Shown: piece by piece, positions 25,697-35,406 of the stretch
Layout: every line of letters starts with the position of its first letter
Numbering within the stretch: the stretch's first letter is position 1
Assembly (NCBI RefSeq): GCF_008704205.1
Contig: NZ_VXLC01000014.1
Location: 372,001 to 436,000, forward strand
DNA from: Nocardia colli
Lineage (GTDB): Bacteria; Actinomycetota; Actinomycetes; Mycobacteriales; Mycobacteriaceae
Reading direction: 5' to 3'
Length of the DNA: 64,000 nucleotides
Position numbers and translations under genes: made by a program
The notes under the pieces: generated by a model
The model's input: the letters and a program-made list of their open reading frames with translations, nothing else
Database searches by the model: none
Told to the model about the DNA's origin: nothing

Positions 25697-27115
25697 ATGT
25701 CGATCAGCGCCCCGGTTGCGCCGAGTGTTCCCAAGACGATGCGGCAGGCCACGGTGCTGGCGGTCTGCTGCGCCGCCGTGGTGATGGCGAACGTGGACAC
25801 CACCGCGGTCAACGTCGCGCTACCCGCGATCGGTCATGGGCTCGACGGTTCGGTGGCCGGCGCGCAGTGGGTGGTCGCCGCCTACACGCTGACCCTGGCC
25901 TGCCTGTTGACGCTGTCCGGCTCGCTGGCCGACCGAATCGGTCGGCGGACCATTTTCCAGCTCGGCCTGGCCATATTCGCCATGAGTTCGCTGGCCTGTA
26001 GTCTCGCGCCCTCGATCGGCTGGCTCATCGCGTTCCGGGTGGTGCAGGCGGTCGGTGGCTCGATGCTGACTCCGGTGGCGATGGCGATCATTTCGGCGAT
26101 GTTCACCGAGCCGGGGCAGCGGGTCCGGGCGATCGGGATCTGGAGCGGGTCGATCGGCATCGGCATGGCGGCCGGCCCGGTGATCGGCGGCTTCCTGGTC
26201 GACTCGATCGGCTGGGAATCGGTGTTCTGGATCAATGTGCCGATCGCGGCGGTCGCGCTGGCGCTCAGCTTCCTGGTCGTGCCGCAGTCGAAATCCGAGC
26301 AGCCGCGCGCGCTCGATCCGCTGGGGCAGCTGCTGGTGATCGGCGTGCTCGGGCTGCTGGTGTTCGCGATAATCGAAGGGCCGCACCGGGGTTGGCTCGC
26401 GCCGGTGACGGTGGGCTGCTTCGCCGGGGCGGCGGCCTGCCTCGCCGTGCTGCTGCGGTACGCGCCGCGGCACCCGCATCCGCTGATCGATCTGCGGGTG
26501 TTCCGGTCGGCCCCGTTCGCCGGCGCGTTCGTGATCGCCATCCTGGCGTTCGCCGCACTGGGCGGGTTCCTGTTCCTGAATACCTTCTATCTCCAGGAGA
26601 TTCGGCACGATTCGCCGCTGGCGGCCGGGCTGGCGCTGGTGCCGATGGCGGTGGCCATGTTCGTCTTCGGGCCGATGTCCGGCCGGCTCGTCGCGCACCG
26701 CGGCGCCCGCAGCGCGCTGAGCGCCGGGGCCGTGCTGGCGACCGCCGCGGCGGCGGTCCTGACCGCGACGTTCGACGGCGGCGGAAACCTGTTGCTGCTC
26801 ATCGGTTACGCGATGTTCGGCGCGGGCATCGGCCTGATCTACACGCCGATCACGGCGACCGCGGTGGCCGGGCTGCCCGCCGCGCAGGCCGGGGTCGCGG
26901 CCAGCCTGGCAACCACGTCCCGGCAGATCGGTCAGTCGCTCGGCGTCGCGGTCATCGGGTCGCTGATCGCCAGTCACCCCGACGCGCTGACCTCGGCCGC
27001 CGCCTTCCGGCCGCCGGCCCATCTCGGCTGGCTGACCATCACCGGGCTGTGCTTCGCGGCCCTGATCGTCGCCCGAATCAGCACCGCCCCCAGGCTGGTT
27101 CGCGCCGAGGTCTGA
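25697..27115 (+). CDS. MFS drug exporter, DHA2 (14-TM) family
   Basis: A 472-residue membrane protein. Motif A (GSLADRIGRRTIFQLGLAIF) follows TM2, and motif C-like GGSMLTPVAMAIISAMF and the DHA2 signature around VDTTAVNVALPAIG in TM1 are present. It should export hydrophobic or cationic compounds using the proton gradient. The start ATG 25697 gives the usual short cytoplasmic N-terminus; no strong ribosome site is visible. It follows the AraC gene by 89 bases. Confidence 0.9.
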   Translation: MSISAPVAPSVPKTMRQATVLAVCCAAVVMANVDTTAVNVALPAIGHGLDGSVAGAQWVVAAYTLTLACLLTLSGSLADRIGRRTIFQLGLAIFAMSSLACSLAPSIGWLIAFRVVQAVGGSMLTPVAMAIISAMFTEPGQRVRAIGIWSGSIGIGMAAGPVIGGFLVDSIGWESVFWINVPIAAVALALSFLVVPQSKSEQPRALDPLGQLLVIGVLGLLVFAIIEGPHRGWLAPVTVGCFAGAAACLAVLLRYAPRHPHPLIDLRVFRSAPFAGAFVIAILAFAALGGFLFLNTFYLQEIRHDSPLAAGLALVPMAVAMFVFGPMSGRLVAHRGARSALSAGAVLATAAAAVLTATFDGGGNLLLLIGYAMFGAGIGLIYTPITATAVAGLPAAQAGVAASLATTSRQIGQSLGVAVIGSLIASHPDALTSAAAFRPPAHLGWLTITGLCFAALIVARISTAPRLVRAEV

Positions 27116-27218
27116 AACCGCGATTGTCCACTACCTGGGTAATCGGTCGGCACACCGTTTCCTCCTCCCGTACTATCGCGATCGAATACACCGGCCGGGG
27201 AGATGTAAGGAGGACGGT

Positions 27219-28478
27219 GTGGGACCTCGCATCCGCAACGGGACCCTGTGGTTGCGACGCTTCGCCGGAACGACGCCGGGGGTGATCGCCGTCGTTGTCG
27301 TCGTTTCCGTCGTGCTGTGCCTGCTCGCCGGTTTCACCGGCGCGAACCAGATGAGCGGTAAGAGCGCGCGCCGGGACGTCGCGCTGCAACACACCGAACC
27401 GCTCGCGTTCGCGGCGCAGCGGTTGTATGTCGCGCTGTCGGCCGCGGACGCCGCGGCGGCGACCGCCTTCCTGGCCGTCGGCATCGAGGCGCCCGCGGTC
27501 CGGCAGCAGTACCAGCAGTCGCTGGCCGATGCGGCGGTCGCGCTGGCGGACGCCACCGCGGGCGCCTCCGACGAGCAGACCCGGCAGATCGTGGCCAGGA
27601 TCGCCGCCGACCTGCCCGCCTACACCGGGCTGGTCGAGACCGCGCGGGCGAACAACCGGCAGGGCTTCCCGGTGGGCTCGTCCTATCTGAGCGCGGCCTC
27701 GGAGGTGATGCAGAAGTCGTTGCTGCCCAACGCCGAACGGCTCACCGCCGACCGGTTCGCCGCGGTCCGCGAGGACCAGCGGGCCATCGCGAAGCTGCCG
27801 TTGCTGACCATCACGCTGATCGTCCTGGTGTTGCTCACCTGTGCGGTGGGCTCGTGGATTCTGTTGCGGCGCACCAACCGGCTGGCCAACCTCGGCGTGC
27901 TGGCCGCGGCGGGCGCGGCGGCGCTGGCGCTGCTGTGGGTGATCGCGGCGACCGGACTCGCGGGGAACTCCTTGGACACCGGTCCGTCGGGGGCGAGCAA
28001 GCGCTTCGAAACCCTGGCCAAGGCGCGCATCTCGGCGCAGCAGGCGCGCACCGACGAGACGTTGCAGTTGATCACCCGCGGCGACATCGCGGCCGGTGAG
28101 GACTCCTACAACCGGCACGCCACCGATCTGCGCGGCCAGCTCGGCGCCGTGGTCGGCCCGGATTCGGTTGCGGTGCAACAGCTCACGAAGTGGTCGGCCG
28201 GTCACAAGGCGCAGATCGAGGCATACCAGTCGGCGAACTATCCGGCGGCGCTCGCGCAGGCGATCGGCAACACACCGGATTCGTCGGCCACTCAATTCGC
28301 GGCGCTGGACCGTTCTCTGAACGACAACCTCGCCCAAGCTCGCCGCGATCTGCGCGGCGGGCTGGAGACCGCGGGCAACGCACTCGTCCTCAGCCCGTTC
28401 GGCACGCTGGTGCTGCTGGTGCTGGCCGCGGCTGCCGTGGTGACCGGGGTGTGGCCGCGGCTGAAGGAGTTCCTGTGA
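27219..28478 (+). CDS. glnX: GlnX-like membrane protein
   Basis: A 419-residue protein. TM1 is near residues 18-42 (VIAVVVVVSVVLCLLAG), then comes an extracytoplasmic helical domain, two central TM helices (LLTITLIVLVLLTCAVGSWIL; LANLGVLAAAGAAALALLWVIA), a second extracytoplasmic domain and a C-terminal TM. This matches GlnX, the membrane sensor encoded with glnH and pknG in mycobacteria, which passes an amino-acid signal to PknG. GTG 27219 has AGGAGG upstream. It is the first gene of a seven-gene coupled operon. Confidence 0.85.
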   Translation: MGPRIRNGTLWLRRFAGTTPGVIAVVVVVSVVLCLLAGFTGANQMSGKSARRDVALQHTEPLAFAAQRLYVALSAADAAAATAFLAVGIEAPAVRQQYQQSLADAAVALADATAGASDEQTRQIVARIAADLPAYTGLVETARANNRQGFPVGSSYLSAASEVMQKSLLPNAERLTADRFAAVREDQRAIAKLPLLTITLIVLVLLTCAVGSWILLRRTNRLANLGVLAAAGAAALALLWVIAATGLAGNSLDTGPSGASKRFETLAKARISAQQARTDETLQLITRGDIAAGEDSYNRHATDLRGQLGAVVGPDSVAVQQLTKWSAGHKAQIEAYQSANYPAALAQAIGNTPDSSATQFAALDRSLNDNLAQARRDLRGGLETAGNALVLSPFGTLVLLVLAAAAVVTGVWPRLKEFL

Positions 28479-29446
28479 GTACACGCGTGCTGTTCGCGGC
28501 GCTGCTGGTCGGCGCGGCCGTTCTGGTGACGGGTTGCGGGTCCGGCGAGCTGCCCCCGACGCACACCCTCGACGCGGTGAATCCGCAACCCGCGGGCGCG
28601 GCGGAGATCACCACACCACCGCAGGCCGAAACGGACGGGACCTGCGACACGGAGGCCTCGCTGCGGCCCGGCGGACTGCCGAATGCCGGTGCGATGCCCG
28701 CCGGTTCGTCGATGGCGGCGATCGTGGCGCGCGGCCGGCTGCGGGTCGGCGTGGACCAGAACACCTATCTGTTCGGCTTCCGCGATCCGGGCACCGGTCA
28801 GCTCCAGGGCTTCGACATCGACATCGCGCACGAGATCGCCCGCGCGCTGTTCGGCGACCCGGACCGGATCGAGCTGCGCTCGGTGACCGCCGCCGAACGC
28901 ATCCCCGCGCTGCGGGACAAGAAGGTCGACATGATCGTGCGCACCTTCTCCGCGACCTGCGAGCGGCGCCGGGACGTCGACTTCTCGGCCGTGTATTACC
29001 GTGCGGCGCAACGCATCCTGGCGCCGCGCGAGTCCGGCATCCGATCCGGCGCCGACCTGGCGGGCAAGCGGGTCTGCGTGGCCCGCGGCACCACGGCCCC
29101 CGCCCCGCTGTTCGCCCTGCCCAAGCGCCCCACCGTCATCGGCGTGACCACCTGGACCGACTGCCTGGTCGCGCTGCAACAGGGACAGGTGGACGCGATC
29201 AGCGGCGACGACCCGATCCTGTTCGGCCTGGTCGCCCAGGACCACAACTTCGAGGTGGTCGGCCAGCCGGTGGGCACCGGCGCGTACGCGGTCGGCATGT
29301 CCAAGGGCAGCGACGATCTGGTCCGCTTCGTCAACGGCGTGCTCGAGCGGATGCGCGCCGACGGCACCTGGAAGCGGATCTCCGCGGCCCAGCTCGGTGC
29401 GCTCGGGCAGGCGCAGGATCCGCCCGAGCCCCGGTACGTGGGATGA
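28475..29446 (+). CDS. glnH: GlnH-like amino-acid-binding lipoprotein
   Basis: A 323-residue lipoprotein (signal peptide plus lipobox LVTGC). The solute-binding fold of the glutamine/aspartate type is shown by LRVGVDQNTYLFGFRDPGTG, FDIDIAHEIARALFG and VDFSAVYYRAAQRIL. In mycobacteria GlnH binds Asp/Glu-type amino acids and signals through GlnX rather than an ABC permease; no permease or ATPase is encoded here either. The GTG start overlaps the glnX stop (GTGA). Confidence 0.9.
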   Translation: MSTRVLFAALLVGAAVLVTGCGSGELPPTHTLDAVNPQPAGAAEITTPPQAETDGTCDTEASLRPGGLPNAGAMPAGSSMAAIVARGRLRVGVDQNTYLFGFRDPGTGQLQGFDIDIAHEIARALFGDPDRIELRSVTAAERIPALRDKKVDMIVRTFSATCERRRDVDFSAVYYRAAQRILAPRESGIRSGADLAGKRVCVARGTTAPAPLFALPKRPTVIGVTTWTDCLVALQQGQVDAISGDDPILFGLVAQDHNFEVVGQPVGTGAYAVGMSKGSDDLVRFVNGVLERMRADGTWKRISAAQLGALGQAQDPPEPRYVG

Positions 29447-30627
29447 GTTCGATCAGCATGCAACCGCTCACCCTGCTCGAGATCGACCGCGAATTGGCCG
29501 GTCGCGCACGCGAAGCCGATTCGATCGTGGCCACTCTGCTGGAGCTCGACAAGCATCCCGGGCTCGAGCTGGTGCGCCGGTTCCCGCCGTCCGGGGTGAC
29601 CGAGGCGCGCTGGCTGCCGGTCCGGGACGCGCTCGCGCTGATGTGGGAGGACTTCGGCCGGATGCGGGCCATCCTGGATTCGGCGAGCGCCGTCCGCGGC
29701 ACCCGCGGCAAGCTGGACGACGGCCAGCGCGCGGAACTGACCGAGCTGCTGCGCGGCCGGCCGCACGAGGTGTCGCGCACCCCGATTCCGCTGGCCGAGC
29801 GCTCGCTGACCGGACCGAGCGAACACGTGCTGTTCGTCGGCCTCGCCGATACGCTGGATCGCATGCGGGCGACCTTCCCGGTGATCGCCGAATTCCTCGA
29901 CGCGGTGGACAAGGTGAACACCCGCGTGATGTCGGGGCTCGCGCCGTTGCAGGACAAACTGGACAAGGCCGGGGCGGTGACGCCGGAGCTGCGCGCGATC
30001 AGCGACGGCATCGCCGAACTGCTGCGCCGCTCCGCCACCGATCCGCTCGCCCTGACCGCCGCCGAGATCGACGCGCGCCTGGCCGAACTGTCCGATGCCA
30101 TGCGCCGCGAGGCGGCCGTGCTCGCCGAACTCGCCGCGGTAGCCGCGAATTGGCCCGCCGCGATCGTGAGCGCGCACAAGCGCCTGGACGCGTTGCAGGA
30201 GACCCGGGAACGGGCCGAACAGGCCCGGCTCGAGGTCGAGCAGACCATCGTGTCCGGTCCGCTGCCGGTCCTCGCGGAGGACATCGGCCTCTATCGCGCG
30301 CAGCTCGATGCCATTCCGGCCGATCCCGGTGCGGCAGCGGTGCTGCTGGAATTCGGCCGGCGCATCGATACGGCGGTCGCGGTCGCGGTCGCCGCGGAGA
30401 ACCTGGCGCAGGGCCTGCTGGACCGGCGCGGCGAACTGCGCGGCCGGCTGGCCGCCTACCAGGCCAAGGCCGCGCGACTCGGCGTCGGCGAGGACCGCGA
30501 TCTGCTCGCCTCTTACCAGATCGCCGCCGGGCTGCTCGCGCGCACACCGTGTGATCTGGCGGCGGTGACCCGCGCCGTCGCCGACTACCAGCACATCATC
30601 GCGGAGAAATCGGGGAGGCGACCGTGA
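29443..30627 (+). CDS. helical, coiled-coil-like protein inserted between glnH and pknG
   Basis: A 394-residue soluble, Ala/Leu/Glu/Arg-rich protein with no signal peptide. Long stretches such as ARLAELSDAMRREAAVLAELAAVA and LDALQETRERAEQARLEVEQTI suggest extended helices or coiled coils. I recognise no catalytic motif. Mycobacterial glnX-glnH-pknG loci as I know them lack this gene, so it may be an adaptor specific to the longer operon. ATG 29443 overlaps the glnH stop, and its own stop overlaps pknG. Confidence 0.8.
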   Translation: MSSISMQPLTLLEIDRELAGRAREADSIVATLLELDKHPGLELVRRFPPSGVTEARWLPVRDALALMWEDFGRMRAILDSASAVRGTRGKLDDGQRAELTELLRGRPHEVSRTPIPLAERSLTGPSEHVLFVGLADTLDRMRATFPVIAEFLDAVDKVNTRVMSGLAPLQDKLDKAGAVTPELRAISDGIAELLRRSATDPLALTAAEIDARLAELSDAMRREAAVLAELAAVAANWPAAIVSAHKRLDALQETRERAEQARLEVEQTIVSGPLPVLAEDIGLYRAQLDAIPADPGAAAVLLEFGRRIDTAVAVAVAAENLAQGLLDRRGELRGRLAAYQAKAARLGVGEDRDLLASYQIAAGLLARTPCDLAAVTRAVADYQHIIAEKSGRRP

Positions 30628-33080
30628 GGACATGCACTGAACCCGGCTGCACGGGCACGATCGAGGACGGCTACTGCGCGGTATGCGGGACCGCCCCGGC
30701 CGAGGCGACGACGGTCCAGGCGACCGCGCCGCAGGCCGCTGCGGCGAAGGCCGGGGTTGCTGCGGCGAAGGCCGAGGCTGCCGCGGCGACCACCGAGGCC
30801 GTCTCGGCGGCCACAACGGAGGCGACGACCGCGGCGTCCGCGCATCGGCAGTGCACCGAACCCGGTTGCGGCGGAACGATTATCGACGGCTACTGCGAGG
30901 TGTGCGGCACCGCGCCCGCGCCGGACACCGTCGCGACCATGTCCGGCAGCACGCGCAGCACCCGGAGCAGCTCGCGGTCGGTGCGCACCGGCCGCTCCTC
31001 GTCCAGGTCGAGCAGGCGCGGACGCCTGGGCGCGGGCATGGTCGAGGTGCCCAGGGTGCCGCGCATCGATCCGACCACCGCGATCATGACCGATCCGCAG
31101 GTGCCGGAGAACAAGCGGTTCTGCGGCAAGTGTGAGAAGCCGGTCGGCCGCGGGCGGGACGGAAAGCCCGGCCGCAGCGAGGGTTTCTGCGCCAACTGCG
31201 GCACCAAGTTCTCGTTCGCGCCCAAGCTGGTCAAGGGCGATCTGGTCGCCGGGCAGTACGAGGTCGCGGGCTGCCTCGCGCACGGCGGGCTCGGCTGGAT
31301 CTACCTGGCCATCGACCGCAATGTCAGCGACCGCTGGGTGGTGCTGAAGGGCCTGCTCAACGCGGGTGACGCGGACGCGATGCTGGCCGCGGTGGCGGAG
31401 AAGCGCTTCCTGGCCGAGGTGGAACACCCGAGCATCGTCAAGATCCACAACTTCGTCGAGCACGCCGGGGCGGACGGGGTCGCGGTCGGCTACATCGTGA
31501 TGGAGTACGTCGGCGGCACCTCGCTCAAGCAGATCCTGCGCGCCCACCGCGACGCCGGCGGCGGCGGGTTCCTGCCGCCGGCCCAGGCGATCGCCTACGT
31601 GCTGGAGATGCTGCCCGCGCTCGGCTATCTGCACTCGCTCGGCCTGGCCTACTGTGATTTCAAGCCCGACAACGTGATGCAGACCGACGAGCAGCTCAAG
31701 CTGATCGACCTCGGCGCGGTGATCGCGATGGACGATCAGGACAGCCCGATCTACGGCACGATCGGCTATCAGGCGCCGGAGATCGCGGAGACCGGGCCGA
31801 CCATCGCCACCGAGGTCTACACGGTCGGGCGCACCCTGGCCGTGTTGCTGATGGACGTGCCGCAGCGGGGCGGTCATTTCGCCGAGCTGCCCGGTCCGGA
31901 GACCGAACCGCTGCTGGTCACCTACGACTCGCTCTACCGATTCCTGGTGCGCGCCACCGACGACGACCCGGATGTGCGGTTCGCCTCGATGGAGGAGATG
32001 ACCGATCAGCTGACCGGGGTGCTGCGCGAGGTCCTATCCACCGAGGACGGGGTGCCGCGGCCCGGGATGTCGACCTACTTCGGTCCGTCGCGTGCGGTCT
32101 TCGGCGTGGACGGGCCGGTGGATGCGGCGAATATCGTTGCCGCCCTGCCGGTTCCCCTGGTCGATCCGACCGACAGCGCGGCGGCGCTGCTCGCCACGAC
32201 GAGTGGCACGACCCCGGCGGAGTTGGAGCAGGCGTTCGAGGCGGGGCTGCGGTCGGTGGTCACCGGGCGTGGCGCGTCGACCGAGATTCCGTTGCGGCTC
32301 ATCCGGGCCGCACTGGAGGTCGGCGACACGGCGGAGGCCGATCGTCGGTTGACCGAGGTCGCCGAGACGCTGCCCGGAGATTGGCGACTCGCCTGGTATC
32401 GCGGCGAAAGCCGTTTGCTCGCCGGTGATTTCGCGGCGGCGACGGCGGAATTCGATGCGGTGTATGCCGCGCTGCCCGGCGAGGGCGCGCCGAAACTCGC
32501 GCTGGCCGCCGTGGCCGAGCTGTCCGGCGCCGCCGACCCCGATGCCGCGGGGTTCAATGCCGTGCAGGAAAAGCGCAGGGCGGCAAGCTATTACGAGACG
32601 GTATGGCGCACCGATCGCACCTACCTCAGCGCGGTGTTCGGGCTGGCCAGACTGCGCGCGGCGGCCGGGGATCGGGACGGCGCGATCGGTGTGCTCGATC
32701 AGGTCGATGCCGGCTCGGCGCTGTTCACCGAGGCGAGGATCGCGGCGATCGAGACCAAGCTGAACGGACGGTCGCCGGCCGAACTGAACGAGCTGATCGT
32801 GCGCGACGCGGGCGAACGGGCAGCCCGGCTGCGCCTGGACTCCAAACGCCGTGGCGCACAGGTGCGTTTGCGCGTACTGACCGCCGCGCTGGACTGGCTA
32901 CGGGCGGGGCACGCCGCCAACTCGCTCGATCCGTTGCTCGGCGCGAAGCTGGATCAAGACGGGGTGCGCACCGGATTGGAGCGTTGTTATCGAGACCTGG
33001 CCCGGGAAACCGACGACATGTGGGAGCGATTCGCATTGGTAGAGCAGGCCAACACCGTCCGGCCCAGGACCCGGTTATGA
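30624..33080 (+). CDS. pknG: PknG-like Ser/Thr protein kinase with extra N-terminal zinc ribbons
   Basis: An 818-residue kinase. Two near-identical zinc ribbons start the protein (C4-X4-C9-X8-C18-X2-C21 and C77-X4-C82-X8-C91-X2-C94), joined by an Ala/Thr/Glu-rich linker. A rubredoxin-like pair follows (FCGKCEKPV ... FCANCGTKF). The kinase domain begins at KGDLVAGQYEV, with VLKGLL for the catalytic lysine, YCDFKPDN in place of HRD-x-KxxN and DLGAV in place of DFG. The C-terminus is TPR-rich. PknG controls nitrogen and TCA metabolism through FHA-domain partners. The two leading ribbons are not part of mycobacterial PknG as I know it. GTG 30624 overlaps the previous stop. Confidence 0.92.
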   Translation: MRTCTEPGCTGTIEDGYCAVCGTAPAEATTVQATAPQAAAAKAGVAAAKAEAAAATTEAVSAATTEATTAASAHRQCTEPGCGGTIIDGYCEVCGTAPAPDTVATMSGSTRSTRSSSRSVRTGRSSSRSSRRGRLGAGMVEVPRVPRIDPTTAIMTDPQVPENKRFCGKCEKPVGRGRDGKPGRSEGFCANCGTKFSFAPKLVKGDLVAGQYEVAGCLAHGGLGWIYLAIDRNVSDRWVVLKGLLNAGDADAMLAAVAEKRFLAEVEHPSIVKIHNFVEHAGADGVAVGYIVMEYVGGTSLKQILRAHRDAGGGGFLPPAQAIAYVLEMLPALGYLHSLGLAYCDFKPDNVMQTDEQLKLIDLGAVIAMDDQDSPIYGTIGYQAPEIAETGPTIATEVYTVGRTLAVLLMDVPQRGGHFAELPGPETEPLLVTYDSLYRFLVRATDDDPDVRFASMEEMTDQLTGVLREVLSTEDGVPRPGMSTYFGPSRAVFGVDGPVDAANIVAALPVPLVDPTDSAAALLATTSGTTPAELEQAFEAGLRSVVTGRGASTEIPLRLIRAALEVGDTAEADRRLTEVAETLPGDWRLAWYRGESRLLAGDFAAATAEFDAVYAALPGEGAPKLALAAVAELSGAADPDAAGFNAVQEKRRAASYYETVWRTDRTYLSAVFGLARLRAAAGDRDGAIGVLDQVDAGSALFTEARIAAIETKLNGRSPAELNELIVRDAGERAARLRLDSKRRGAQVRLRVLTAALDWLRAGHAANSLDPLLGAKLDQDGVRTGLERCYRDLARETDDMWERFALVEQANTVRPRTRL

Positions 33081-34123
33081 GCACCGGAGTCGAGCTGAGC
33101 TGTCCGGGGTGCCGCGCCGAGGTGCATCCGCAGGATCGCTTCTGCGAGAACTGCGGACAGGAGCTGGGCGGCAGGCGAATCGCGCTGCCGAACCACGAAC
33201 CCGGCCCGCCCACCGCCTGTGAGGCCTGCGGTGGACTGGAATACGACGCCGACGGATACTGCGCGGGCTGCGGGCAATTGCGCGGGGCGCCGGACCGATT
33301 CGATGCCGACCTCGGCGCGGTCGCGGTCGTCACCGATCGCGGAATCTCGCACTCGCGCAACGAGGACGCGGTCGCCGCGGCGGTGCTGGACGGGGCCGGC
33401 GGGGTGCCGGAGGCGGTGGTGATCGTGGTCGCGGACGGGGTTTCGTCCTCGGAGGATCCGCAGGTGGCCTCGGGAACCGCGGCCAAGACCGGTGTGGATG
33501 CCTGTCGCACCGCGCTGCTGGACGGACGGCCCGCCGAGGAAGCGGCGATGGCCGGTCTCGCGGCGGCGGCGCAGGCGGTGCGCGATATCGCGGTGGCCGA
33601 CGGGCACGCGCCGTCGTGCACCTACGTGTCGGCGGTCGTGCGGGCCGATGCGCACGGCACCGAGATCACCGTCGCGAATGTCGGTGACAGCAGGGCCTAT
33701 TGGCTGCACGCCGACGCCCCCGACGAGCCGGGCAACCCGCCGTCGCAGCGGCTGACCGTGGACGACTCGTGGGCACAGGCCCTGGTCGACGCGGGCGCGA
33801 TGGACGAGCACGCCGCGATGAACGACCCGCGGGCGCACACGCTGATCCGCTGGCTCGGCGCGGACGGACCGGTGAAGCCGTGGTCCGACAGCTGCGTTCG
33901 CACGCTGCGCACCACCGGACCCGGTGTGCTGCTGCTGTGCAGCGACGGTCTCTGGAACTACCTGTCCGACGCGACCGCGCTCGCCGAGGTGGCCACCGCG
34001 ACCGCCCCCGCCGTCGCCGCGCGCGAACTGGTCGAGTTCGCGCTGCGCTGCGGCGGCAGCGACAACATCACCGTCGCGCTCGTCCCCGTTCCATGGATCG
34101 CCCAGCCAGGAGAAGTTCAGTGA
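33077..34123 (+). CDS. PP2C-type protein phosphatase with N-terminal zinc ribbons
   Basis: A 348-residue protein. Two CxxC...CxxC ribbons occupy residues about 9-60 (SCPGCRAEVHPQDRFCENCG; ACEACGGLEYDADGYCAGCG). The PP2C domain carries metal-binding motifs (HSRNEDAVAAAV, IVVADGVSSSE, ANVGDSRAYW, LLCSDGLWNY, GGSDNITVAL). It should remove phosphate from Ser/Thr, so it is the natural opponent of the kinase directly upstream. ATG 33077 overlaps the kinase stop (ATGA). Confidence 0.92.
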   Translation: MSTGVELSCPGCRAEVHPQDRFCENCGQELGGRRIALPNHEPGPPTACEACGGLEYDADGYCAGCGQLRGAPDRFDADLGAVAVVTDRGISHSRNEDAVAAAVLDGAGGVPEAVVIVVADGVSSSEDPQVASGTAAKTGVDACRTALLDGRPAEEAAMAGLAAAAQAVRDIAVADGHAPSCTYVSAVVRADAHGTEITVANVGDSRAYWLHADAPDEPGNPPSQRLTVDDSWAQALVDAGAMDEHAAMNDPRAHTLIRWLGADGPVKPWSDSCVRTLRTTGPGVLLLCSDGLWNYLSDATALAEVATATAPAVAARELVEFALRCGGSDNITVALVPVPWIAQPGEVQ

Positions 34124-35406
34124 GTTCCGTTGCAGACAATGGCATTTCGGTTGCCATCGATCAGAACGAGTATCTGGCCGACGGCGTCGGCACGGTCGAC
34201 GCGGTGGTGACCGTCGAGACCGCGGCCGATCTGGTGGTGGCCGCGCCGCCGCAGGAGCGGCTGGAGATCCTCATCCTGGACTGCTCCGGTTCGATGGCCA
34301 CCGGCCGCAAGTTTCCCGGCGCCCGGCAGGCCGCCTTGGCCGCGCTCGACGTGATGTCCGACGGCACCAAGTTCGCGATCATCGAGGGCACCGCGATGGC
34401 GCGGCTGGCGTTTCCGTCGAATGTGCCTTCCATGGCGGTGAATCGGGAGTCACGCGCGGCCGCGCGGCGCGCGCTCGACAAGCTGACGCCCGGCGGCGGC
34501 ACCGCGATGGGCAGCTGGCTCGGGCTGACCAGGCAGCTGGCCAAGAAGCATCCCGGCGCCATGGTGCACGCCATTCTGCTCACCGACGGCAAGAACGAGC
34601 ACGAGGAACCCGCCGCGCTCGCCGCGGAGATCAAGCAGTCCGAAGGCAAGTTCACCTGCGACTGCCGCGGCGTCGGAACCGATTGGCGGGTCGACGAATT
34701 GCGCACCATCGCGTCCGCGCTGCACGGCACCGTCGACATCGTCGCCGACCCGGCGAAGCTGGCCGAGGACTTCGCCGCGATGATGCAGGGCTCGATGGCG
34801 AAGGCGATTCCGGAACTGACGCTGCGGGTGTGGACTCCGGCCGGGGCCAAGGTCCGGTTCGTCAAGCAGGTCGCGCCGGCCATCGAGGATCTCACCGCGC
34901 GGCGGGTGGAAACCGCGGCCCAGGTGGGGGAGTACCCGCTCGGCGCGTGGGGTGCGGAGGACCGCGATTACCACGTGCAGGTCGAGGTGGAACCGGCCGC
35001 GCCGGGGCGGGAGAAGCTTGCCGCGCGGGTCAGCGTGGTCAGCGGCGACCAGGTGCTCGGGCAGGGCCTCGTCAAGGCGGTCTGGACCACCGATACCGAG
35101 CTGTCGGCCCGAATCAGCAGGCGGGTAGCGCATTACACCGGTCAGGCGGAACTGGCGCAGGCGGTGCAGGAGGGGTTGGCCGCGCGCAAGAGCGGTGACA
35201 CCGATACCGCGACGGCCAAGCTGCGCCGCGCGGTCGAGCTGGCGGCGGAGTCGGGGAACGAGAGCACGGCGAAGCTGTTGCGCGGCGTGGTCGAGGTCGA
35301 CGAGCGCAGCGGGACGGTGCGGCTGCGGTCGAGCGTGGCGGCGGCCGACGAGATGGCCCTGGACGCGCGTTCGACCAAAACGGCCAGGGTGCGGAAGGAG
35401 GGGTAG
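34120..35406 (+). CDS. von Willebrand factor A (TerY-like) protein
   Basis: A 428-residue soluble protein. The vWA domain has an intact MIDAS motif DCSGS (ILDCSGSMATG, near residue 54) plus GGGTAMG and LLTDGKNEH for the other metal ligands. The C-terminal half is beta-rich, then helical (QEGLAARKSGDTDTATAKLRRAVEL). Kinase, PP2C and vWA genes together recall the TerY-P triad known from comparative genomics of tellurite/stress systems; here the kinase is PknG-like. GTG 34120 overlaps the phosphatase stop. Confidence 0.9.
   Translation: MSSVADNGISVAIDQNEYLADGVGTVDAVVTVETAADLVVAAPPQERLEILILDCSGSMATGRKFPGARQAALAALDVMSDGTKFAIIEGTAMARLAFPSNVPSMAVNRESRAAARRALDKLTPGGGTAMGSWLGLTRQLAKKHPGAMVHAILLTDGKNEHEEPAALAAEIKQSEGKFTCDCRGVGTDWRVDELRTIASALHGTVDIVADPAKLAEDFAAMMQGSMAKAIPELTLRVWTPAGAKVRFVKQVAPAIEDLTARRVETAAQVGEYPLGAWGAEDRDYHVQVEVEPAAPGREKLAARVSVVSGDQVLGQGLVKAVWTTDTELSARISRRVAHYTGQAELAQAVQEGLAARKSGDTDTATAKLRRAVELAAESGNESTAKLLRGVVEVDERSGTVRLRSSVAAADEMALDARSTKTARVRKEG

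Noticed and set aside
27078..28484. 468-codon minus-strand open frame
   Set aside because: Antisense of the GlnX-like gene, whose membrane topology and operon coupling support the plus strand.
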